DNA of 6,855 nt from an uncultured Selenomonadaceae bacterium. Its GTDB lineage: Bacteria > Bacillota > Negativicutes > Selenomonadales > Selenomonadaceae. Positions within the stretch are counted from its first letter, which is position 1, and each line of letters starts with the position of its first letter. The notes under the pieces are model-generated. The model was given only the letters and a program-made list of their open reading frames with translations, was not told the origin of the DNA and did not search any database. The position numbers and the translations under genes were made by a program. The DNA lies in contig CAJOKY010000219.1 of assembly GCA_905235425.1 (NCBI GenBank), positions 1 through 6,855 on the forward strand, given 5' to 3'. Shown here in pieces: positions 1 to 5,600 of this stretch.

Positions 1-74
1 GGGTGGTGTTGCAGTATCGCGAGAAGTTCAGCGCCTGCATAGCCGGTAGCGCCGATAATGCTTGCTCTTATCAA
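1..74 (-). CDS. argC: N-acetyl-gamma-glutamyl-phosphate reductase, N-terminal fragment (runs off window)
   Basis: Only the first 24 codons are in the window. The peptide begins MIRASIIGATGYAGAELL, in which GATGYAG (residues 8-14) is the glycine-rich NADP-binding loop typical of the ArgC N-terminus. In that family the enzyme reduces N-acetylglutamyl-5-phosphate to the semialdehyde, the third step of arginine synthesis, in the cytosol. The start is TTG (complement of 72-74). I chose it because an AAGGAG ribosome-binding site lies at 82-87 (minus strand), 7 bases upstream, and because ArgC proteins begin this close to the loop. It is the last gene of the leftward group and follows the four-helix-bundle gene by 49 bases, most of them heptamer repeat. 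The rest, including the catalytic cysteine, is outside the window. Other dinucleotide-binding reductases such as Asd share a similar loop, but the GATGYAGAEL wording favours ArgC. Confidence 0.82.
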   Translation of the reverse strand, partial: MIRASIIGATGYAGAELLAILQHH

Positions 75-90
75 AATATCACTCCTTTTT

Positions 91-127
91 AGTAAGTAGT
101 TAGTAGTGAGTAGTTAGTAGTGGTTAG
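91..127. repeat. Degenerate heptamer tandem array, argC side of the four-helix-bundle gene
   Basis: Five in-phase 7-bp units can be read from base 91: AGTAAGT, AGTTAGT, AGTGAGT, AGTTAGT and AGTGGTT, followed by AG. The array fills the gap between the argC ribosome-binding site and the end of the four-helix-bundle gene, and it contains that gene's stop codon (complement of 124-126). Its unit AGTGAGT is the same heptamer, in opposite orientation, as in the array at 501-540. No known mobile element is recognised. The nearest precedent I know of is the class of short tandemly repeated heptanucleotides described in filamentous cyanobacteria; that is an analogy only. Confidence 0.85.
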
Positions 128-483
128 TCCTTGAATATAGAAATAATTTTATTAAGCAACTTGGCTACTTCCGTACACAATTCTAAAGCCGGTGCTACTT
201 CAGATTCTTGCAAATATCCCAATTCAACGCAAAGCAGTAACTGCGTTTCAACTTCTGAACGCGAACCACGTGCAATATACAAAAAGCGTAAATATTCGTT
301 AGTTGAACCTCTGCCGTTACCTTCGGCAATATTTGACGGTATAGAAACTGCGGCGCGTCTAAGCTGATTAGTCAAGCCGAAAAGTTCATCTTTAGGGAGA
401 TTTTTTGTAATGCGGTACACTTCAGCTACTAACTCCATAGACTTTTGCCAAGCGGTTACTTCCTTAAAATTTTTTATAGCCAT
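124..483 (-). CDS. Four-helix-bundle protein of the 23S rRNA-intervening-sequence (S23) family
   Basis: The protein is 119 residues, the usual size for this family (TIGR02436/PF05635 type). Recognisable family features are the N-terminal F-K-x-V-T-A-W-Q-K stretch, the central SIPSNIAEG-x-GR segment (about residues 48-59) and EYLRFL-x-IA-x-GS-x-x-E-x-ETQL (about 63-84). The rest is predicted as amphipathic helix. Relatives are encoded inside 23S rRNA intervening sequences, and Avd of diversity-generating retroelements has the same fold; the cellular role of stand-alone copies is unknown. I take ATG at 481-483 as the start because AGGAGG at 491-496 lies 7 bases upstream. An in-frame GTG at 487-489 touches the ribosome-binding site and is unlikely. 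The gene sits between trpB and argC, flanked on both sides by oppositely oriented heptamer arrays (91-127 and 501-540), so the whole segment may be an inserted cassette. No reverse transcriptase or rRNA is nearby. Confidence 0.92.
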   Translation of the reverse strand: MAIKNFKEVTAWQKSMELVAEVYRITKNLPKDELFGLTNQLRRAAVSIPSNIAEGNGRGSTNEYLRFLYIARGSRSEVETQLLLCVELGYLQESEVAPALELCTEVAKLLNKIISIFKD

Positions 484-500
484 AATCACCCCTCCTATTT

Positions 501-540
501 ACTACTTACTACTCACTACTCACTATTCACTACTCACTAA
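501..540. repeat. Degenerate heptamer tandem array between trpB and the four-helix-bundle gene
   Basis: In-phase units from base 501 are ACTACTT, ACTACTC (twice), ACTATTC and ACTACTC, followed by ACTAA. The array fills nearly all of the trpB to four-helix-bundle gap and contains the trpB stop codon TAG (complement of 537-539). Read on the minus strand the unit is GAGTAGT, a circular permutation of the AGTGAGT read on the plus strand at 91-127, so the two arrays are inverted copies about 370 bp apart. Confidence 0.87.
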
Positions 541-1763
541 TCCTTAAAAAACTCTTCTCCGTAGCCGTACTTTTCAATGACGTAATCCAAATCCTTATCG
601 CCGCGTCCGCTTAAATTGACAAGTATCGATCCTTTACCCATTTCCTTCGCACGACGCATCGCATAAGCTACCGCATGTGAACTTTCAAGCGCGGGAATAA
701 TTCCTTCATAGCGACTAAGCTTGAAGAATGCGTCAACCGCTTCCCTATCCGTCGCCACTTCGTACTTTACGCGTCCAATTTCGCGCAGAAATGCATGTTC
801 GGGACCTACCGAAGGATAATCAAGACCACTGGCTATTGAGTAAACCGGCGCAGGTTCACCATCCGCATTTTTCAACATAATGCTATCAAAACCATGCATT
901 ACGCCTTCTTCGCCATACGTCATTGACGCCGCATTGTCACCGATATTTTCACCGCGTCCCATAGGTTCAACACCGACAATTTCTACAGGATCGTTTATGA
1001 ACGGCAAAAACATTCCGATTGAATTTGAACCGCCGCCTACGCAGGCAGTGACAATGTCCGGCAAAAATCCCATCATCTCTAAAAATTGTTCGCGAGCCTC
1101 TTGACCTACGACCATCTGAAAATCACGTACCATCATCGGGAAGGGGTGAGGACCTACGGCAGAACCTATACAGTAAATGGTATCCTTGTAATTTTCAAGA
1201 TAATCCTCAAAAGCCGCGTCGACAGCCTCTTTCAAGGTTTTTTGCCCGCGCGAAACGCTTACAACATTTGTACCCAAAACTTTCATACGCGCGACATTCG
1301 GCGCTTGTTTGGCAACGTCAATTTCGCCCATGTAAATCGTGCATTCAAGTCCGAAAAATGCCGCCGCCGTAGCAAGTGCCACGCCGTGTTGACCGGCACC
1401 GGTCTCGGCAATTATACGCTTTTTGCCCATGAATTTTGCGAGCAAGCCTTCACCCATGCAGTGATTGAGTTTGTGCGCGCCGGTATGGTTAAGGTCTTCG
1501 CGCTTGAGATAAATTTGGCAACGTCCGTCACCGATTTTGCGACTAAGTTTTTCGCAATGATAAACCGGAGTGGGTCTGCCTTGAAATTCGCGACGAATAC
1601 GGCGAAGTTCATTTACAAATTGCGACGACTGGCAAATTGTCAAGTAGGCGTTGTTAATTTCTTCCATTGCCGCTACCAAATGTTCCGGCAAGTACGCGCC
1701 GCCAAAACGTCCAAAACGTCCGTCTGCAGACGGATAATTTTTGAAATACGTTGAGTAATCCAT
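537..1763 (-). CDS. trpB: Tryptophan synthase beta chain
   Basis: TrpB condenses indole with L-serine, using pyridoxal phosphate, to make tryptophan; it normally works as an alpha2-beta2 complex with TrpA in the cytosol. The 408-residue length is normal. Visible family signatures are GRFGGAYLPE near the N-terminus (17-26), KREDLNHTGAHK with the presumed cofactor lysine at K98, AETGAGQHG with the catalytic glutamate at E120, the phosphate-binding GGGSN loop (243-247), SGLDYPSVGP with D315 (312-321), E360 before SSHA, and SGRGDKD (385-391). These features fit the TrpA-associated TrpB1 class. The ATG at 1761-1763 is preceded by GGAGGT at 1773-1778 with 9 bases of spacing. No trpA or other trp gene is adjacent; the neighbours are a rhodanese lipoprotein upstream and a four-helix-bundle gene downstream. 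The TAG stop lies in the heptamer array. No leader peptide or attenuator is visible upstream. Confidence 0.97.
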   Translation of the reverse strand: MDYSTYFKNYPSADGRFGRFGGAYLPEHLVAAMEEINNAYLTICQSSQFVNELRRIRREFQGRPTPVYHCEKLSRKIGDGRCQIYLKREDLNHTGAHKLNHCMGEGLLAKFMGKKRIIAETGAGQHGVALATAAAFFGLECTIYMGEIDVAKQAPNVARMKVLGTNVVSVSRGQKTLKEAVDAAFEDYLENYKDTIYCIGSAVGPHPFPMMVRDFQMVVGQEAREQFLEMMGFLPDIVTACVGGGSNSIGMFLPFINDPVEIVGVEPMGRGENIGDNAASMTYGEEGVMHGFDSIMLKNADGEPAPVYSIASGLDYPSVGPEHAFLREIGRVKYEVATDREAVDAFFKLSRYEGIIPALESSHAVAYAMRRAKEMGKGSILVNLSGRGDKDLDYVIEKYGYGEEFFKD

Positions 1764-1790
1764 AAAAATTTTACCTCCAAAATTATATTT

Positions 1791-1860
1791 AGCTGTTAGC
1801 TGTTAGCTATTAGCTATTAGCTTTTAATTTCTAAGTCTTAAGTCTTAATTCTTAATTCTC
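1791..1860. repeat. Ten-unit degenerate heptamer array between the rhodanese gene and trpB
   Basis: Exactly ten in-phase 7-bp units run from 1791 to 1860: AGCTGTT twice, AGCTATT twice, AGCTTTT, AATTTCT, AAGTCTT twice, AATTCTT, AATTCTC. Neighbouring units are identical or differ at one to three positions, so the sequence drifts along the array, as expected from repeated local duplication followed by mutation. The array contains the rhodanese stop codon (complement of 1852-1854) and its last two sense codons. It ends 12 bases before the trpB ribosome-binding site. The unit differs from the ACTACTC/AGTGAGT type in the other two arrays, but the 7-bp period and the placement are the same. Confidence 0.9.
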
Positions 1861-2247
1861 ATCTACCTCGCTACCTTCAAGTTCACCCTCCCAATCGACA
1901 ATGCCGCCGAAATTGTAAACGTACTTGTAGCCGTTTTGCGAAAGAATTTTCGCGACATCTTCTGCGCGACGTCCCGTCCAACAGTAAATCAAAATAATCT
2001 GATTTTTATCCGGCAATTTGTCAAAGTGTCCGTTTTTTAATTGGTCAATCGGAATAAGCAACGCGCCGGGAATATGTTTCTTTTCATACTCTTCAAACGT
2101 ACGAACGTCAAGGACAATCGCATTTTGTCCGCTGTTCATAATACGTGCCGCGTCTTCATGACTTATGTTTTTATAACTCTGTCCGCAACCGGTAAAAAGT
2201 ATGGTACAAAAAATAAATGCCGTGCAAAATTTAATGCTGTAATTCAT
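1852..2247 (-). CDS. Rhodanese-domain lipoprotein
   Basis: This 131-residue protein has a short hydrophobic N-terminus ending in ILFTGC. Cys21 is the likely lipidated residue after signal peptidase II cleavage, which would place the protein on the outer face of the cytoplasmic membrane; F at -3 is less usual than L. A single rhodanese domain follows: an ISHEDAARIM opening helix, IVLDVRTFEEYEKKHIPGA (about 44-62), the active-site loop CWTGRR with presumed catalytic Cys89, then YNFGGIVDWEGE near the end. Such single-domain proteins, like PspE/GlpE types, can carry a persulfide on the active cysteine and pass sulfur to thiol acceptors; the physiological substrate is not predictable here. The ATG at 2245-2247 is the first start after an in-frame stop. 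Its ribosome-binding site is weak (GGACGGTG, rather distant). The gene is first in the leftward group and has its own promoter. The last residues (EN) are encoded by heptamer repeat. Confidence 0.9.
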   Translation of the reverse strand: MNYSIKFCTAFIFCTILFTGCGQSYKNISHEDAARIMNSGQNAIVLDVRTFEEYEKKHIPGALLIPIDQLKNGHFDKLPDKNQIILIYCWTGRRAEDVAKILSQNGYKYVYNFGGIVDWEGELEGSEVDEN

Positions 2248-2296
2248 AATTCGATTTTTTCACCGTCCAAACAATTTAATCAGATAATTTTGGGTG

Positions 2297-2325
2297 ATTA
2301 TATAATAAAAGTAAACATTTGAAAA
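2297..2325 (-). promoter_or_regulatory. Sigma70-type promoter for the rhodanese-trpB group
   Basis: On the minus strand, TTTTCA (complement of 2320-2325) and a perfect TATAAT (complement of 2297-2302) are separated by 17 bases. The predicted transcription start near 2290 gives a leader of about 40 bases before the rhodanese ATG. I see no other equally good promoter before trpB. Assignment rests on sequence match only. Confidence 0.62.
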
Positions 2326-2327
2326 GC

Positions 2328-2340
2328 TGTTTGGCAAACA
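2328..2340. promoter_or_regulatory. 13-bp palindrome next to the -35 box, candidate operator
   Basis: TGTTTGGCAAACA is a perfect palindrome with 6-bp arms around a central G. It lies 2 bp upstream of the TTTTCA -35 box of the leftward promoter, about 38 to 50 bases before the predicted start. That is a usual position for an activator, or for a repressor that blocks the -35 region. No regulator gene is in the window, and a palindrome this short can occur by chance. Confidence 0.35.
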
Positions 2341-2496
2341 ATGCTTATTCATCTCGGTAATGGATAATCGCACAACACCAATATGGCAAAGTCTTGCCGG
2401 TGAGATATTTCCAATAATTTTTGCTTTTGTGTCACGCCGATTAGCTCTGCACACTTTTAATGCAAGAATACAACCACGCGTATTTGTTAGGCGGTG

Positions 2497-2525
2497 TTGA
2501 ATAAAGTAAAAAAATCGTTTAAAAT
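2497..2525 (+). promoter_or_regulatory. Candidate sigma70-type promoter for the restriction-modification gene
   Basis: TTGAAT (2497-2502) and TAAAAT (2520-2525) are spaced 17 bases apart, matching the consensus at 4 of 6 and 5 of 6 positions. A start near 2532 would give a leader of about 140 bases that contains both AGGAC-loop hairpins. A second, weaker possibility is TATGAT at 2630-2635, which has no good -35 box; it would start transcription after the hairpins. Confidence 0.45.
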
Positions 2526-2548
2526 TTTGATAACGTTGCAGTAGGAGA

Positions 2549-2603
2549 GGCGCACAAGGACGTGCGCCGTTGCGCGGGCTCGCAGGACGCGAGTGAGCGC
2601 AAC
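2549..2603 (+). promoter_or_regulatory. Tandem G+C-rich hairpins, both with AGGAC in the loop
   Basis: Hairpin one (2549-2568) has a perfect 7-bp stem, GGCGCAC with GTGCGCC, around the loop AAGGAC. Hairpin two starts at the next base (2569-2603). It has an outer 7-bp stem (GTTGCGC with GCGCAAC), a 3x3 internal loop and an inner stem CTCGC with GCGAG around the loop AGGAC. Hairpin two is followed by the T-rich tract TGTTTCTTTTT (2604-2614), so it could act as an intrinsic terminator or attenuator on the plus strand. Loop-presented AGGA is also what CsrA/RsmA proteins bind, and ACAAGGACGT at 2554-2563 closely resembles the published CsrA consensus core ACARGGAUGU. A dispersed repeat element is a third option. 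The structure is clear in the sequence; the function is inference. Confidence 0.6.
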
Positions 2604-2671
2604 TGTTTCTTTTTGCTTACAAGAAAAAGTATGATCTATTTTCAACACGCTTTAGTTTGGGAAGATTAATA

Positions 2672-5600
2672 ATGATAACATTTGATGACATTTTAAAAAA
2701 TTATCGTGAAGATTTTGCACTTAGTGAACGTGAAAAAGGCTCTCGCTTTGAACGCCTTATGAAAAATTTCCTGCGTACTTATTCTGTTTTTCGCGGCAAA
2801 TTTACCGACGTTTGGCTTTGGAAAGATTTTCCGTACAAAAATGAGTTCGGCGGCTCGGATTTAGGCATTGACATTGTTACAAAAACGGTTGACGGTGAAT
2901 TTTGGGCTGTGCAGTGCAAATTCTACGCAGAAACTTCGACGATTGATAAGCCCGCCGTCGATTCTTTCATCAGTGCAAGCGGTCAACATTTTTTCATTGA
3001 CGGCGTTAAAAAAATTTTTTCTGCGCGTATTTGGATTTCTACCACTGAAAATTATACTTACAACGCCAAAAAAATGTTTAAGAATCAATCTCCGCCTGTA
3101 CAGATTATAAACATTGACACTTTGCGCCGCGCTCAAGTTAATTGGACGTTGCTTGATAACGGCTATTTCGACGAACCGGCCAAAATTTATCGTAACCTGC
3201 GCGATTACCAAATTGACGCCGTAAACGCCGCGAAGGAGCATTTCAAAAAATATGATCGCGGTCAGTTGATTATGGCGTGTGGTACCGGTAAAACTTTTAC
3301 TTCTCTTAAAATCACTGAAAAACTTTTTCACACCGGAAAAATCTTATTCCTCGTGCCGTCCATTACTCTTTTAAAGCAGACGCTTGAAGAATGGGCGGCG
3401 TATTCTGAAAAGCCTATCAATGCATTTTGCATTTGCTCCGATTCCACCGTTACCAAAAATTACGAAGATGAAATTGTTGACGTAAATTTACCGCTACCTG
3501 CCATGACTGACGAAACAAAAATTTCCGACGCCTTGAAAAATCTGCGCGGCGATAATTTGACTGTTATATTTTCTACCTACCAATCAATCGACGTTGTAGC
3601 AAAAGTTCAAAGCATTTTAAATTTCAAATTCGATTTAATTATTTGCGACGAGGCGCACCGTACCGCAGGTTATACTTTCACCGACGATGAAAAACTTTTT
3701 TCTAAGGTTCACGATGAAAATTTTATTCGCGCTGATAAACGTATGTATATGACTGCCACGCCTAAACTTTTTTCATCTTCTGAAAAGGATCGTAAAAAAG
3801 AATCTACCGCCGCTATTTGGTCTATGGACGATCAAAAAATTTTTGGCAGGGAATTTTATTCTATCTCTTTCAAAAAGGCGATTGAAAAAGGTTGTCTTAC
3901 CGATTACAAAGTTTTGGTGCTGACTGTTTATGAAGGCAGTCTCGGCAAAAAACTTCGCGAAATAATTCACGATAAAAGCACCTTAATCAATACCGATGAC
4001 GCCTTGAAAATTGTCGGCTGTATCAATGCCCTTTCAAAAAAATGTGACGAAAAATCTTTACGCCTTCTCGGCGACGATTTATCTTTAATGCATACTGCCG
4101 TTGCTTTTTGCTCGACTATAGAAAAATCACGGCACTTTGAAGAAATTTTTTCAGAAATTCAAAGCGCTTATAAAGCTGATTTACCCGATGACGAAAAAAA
4201 TTTTTTGGTTGACGCGGCTTGGTCGCATGTTGATGGCACTATGAATGATGCTATACGCGGTAAAAAAATTTTCGCACTTAAAAATACTCCGCGTGAAGGC
4301 AATGTCTGTAATATCCTTTCCAATGTCCGCTGTCTCTCTGAAGGCGTTGACGTTCCCGCTCTTGACGCCGTTATCTTCATTGCACCTAAAAAATCCCGCG
4401 TCGAAATTGTTCAAGCTGTCGGTCGCGCCATGCGTATCGCCTATGAAAAAAAATTCGGCTACATTATTATTCCCGTCATTATCCCCATTGACAAAGACCC
4501 CGCTAAAATTCTTTCTACCAGCGATTTTAAAGAAGTTTGGACAATTATTAATTCTCTGCGCGCGCACGATGAACGCATTGATACTTGGATTGAACAAATT
4601 CGTTTGAAAAGAAAATCTGAATCCTCCAATTCCCAAACTAAGCATTCTGACGGCAAAGACCATTTAATTGTTGCCGGTGCCGGTGCCGGTACTGATTTAA
4701 GCGACATTTTGCTTTTTGCTGAATTTCACGACAAAATTTTTGCTCGTATGATTGAATTTGTCGGTAACCCCCGCTATTGGACTGATTGGGCTTTACGCGT
4801 CAAAACCATTGTCGAACGCCATACCCGCCGCATTAAAGAAATTATTTCTGTTAAAGGTCCTGCACAAACTGCTTTCGACGAATTTCATAACGACTTATCT
4901 AAAAATCTCAATCCTTCCATAAAGCCTGATGATGTCGTTGATATGCTGGCTCAACATATGGTCACGCGTCCTATTTTTGAGGCGCTTTTTGACAATGACT
5001 CTTTCTCTAAAAATAATCCCGTCTCTATCGCCATGCAAAAAATTCTTGCCGAACTTGATAAAGACGCTTTCAGCAAAGACTACGAAATTTTTTCTGAACT
5101 TTACGCGCAGGTTCGTGATCAATGCAAAGATATGGGCGACGCCAAACAGCGGCAGGAAATTATCATTCGTCTTTATGACAGCTTTTTCAAAATGGCTTTA
5201 CCTCTTACCGCACAAAAACTCGGCATTGTCTACACGCCGGTTGAAGTTGTCGACTTCATTTTAAATTCTGTCAATGACGTTTTACAAAAAAATTTCGGAA
5301 AAACTTTTTCCGCCGAAAATGTTCACATTCTCGACCCTTTCACCGGTACCGGCACTTTTATAACGCGATTACTTCAATCCGGCTTGATTGATAAAAAAGT
5401 CCTGCCATACAAATACAATTATGAAATTCACGCCAATGAAATGGTGCTGCTTGCTTACTACATTGCCGCCGTCAACATTGAAAATATTTTTAACGCCAAT
5501 TCTAAATCCTACAAGCCCTTCAACGGCATTTGTTTCACTGACACTTTTCAGACTTACGAAAATGACGACAACACCTCAGGTCAAATGTCTTTTGCCGATT

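Larger units (their letters stand above)
2326..2671. other. Divergent intergenic region without a convincing gene
   Basis: This 346-bp stretch separates the leftward group from the rightward restriction gene. Besides the palindrome, promoter and tandem hairpins listed separately, it has a small stem at 2385-2398 (GGCAA, loop AGTC, TTGCC), flanked by AATAT at 2380-2384 and ATATT at 2405-2409. An A/T stem lies at 2609-2629 (CTTTTT against AAAAAG). A 46-codon plus-strand frame at 2360-2500 and an overlapping minus-strand frame at 2260-2454 have no ribosome-binding site and no recognisable protein features, so I do not call them genes. Confidence 0.6.

Noticed and set aside
91..540. CRISPR array or diversity-generating retroelement
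   Set aside because: The repeats are contiguous 7-mers with no spacers. The four-helix-bundle protein resembles Avd in fold only; no reverse transcriptase, template repeat or variable repeat is present.
1086..1754. Plus-strand frame of 222 codons opposite trpB
   Set aside because: It is the antisense shadow of trpB. It shows no family features and has no ribosome-binding site that I could see.
2373..2499. Inverted pair CAACACC (2374-2380) and GGTGTTG (2493-2499)
   Set aside because: The arms are only 7 bp and more than 100 bp apart, which is expected by chance in a region this size, and there is no target duplication to suggest a mobile element.
2360..2500. 46-codon plus-strand frame in the intergenic region, ending just at the candidate promoter
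   Set aside because: There is no ribosome-binding site before its ATG and no recognisable protein similarity. A frame of this length is expected by chance.
2861..5122. Several minus-strand frames opposite the restriction gene
   Set aside because: All overlap an intact conserved coding frame and translate to compositions rich in Phe and Asn, typical of antisense reading of an A+T-rich gene.
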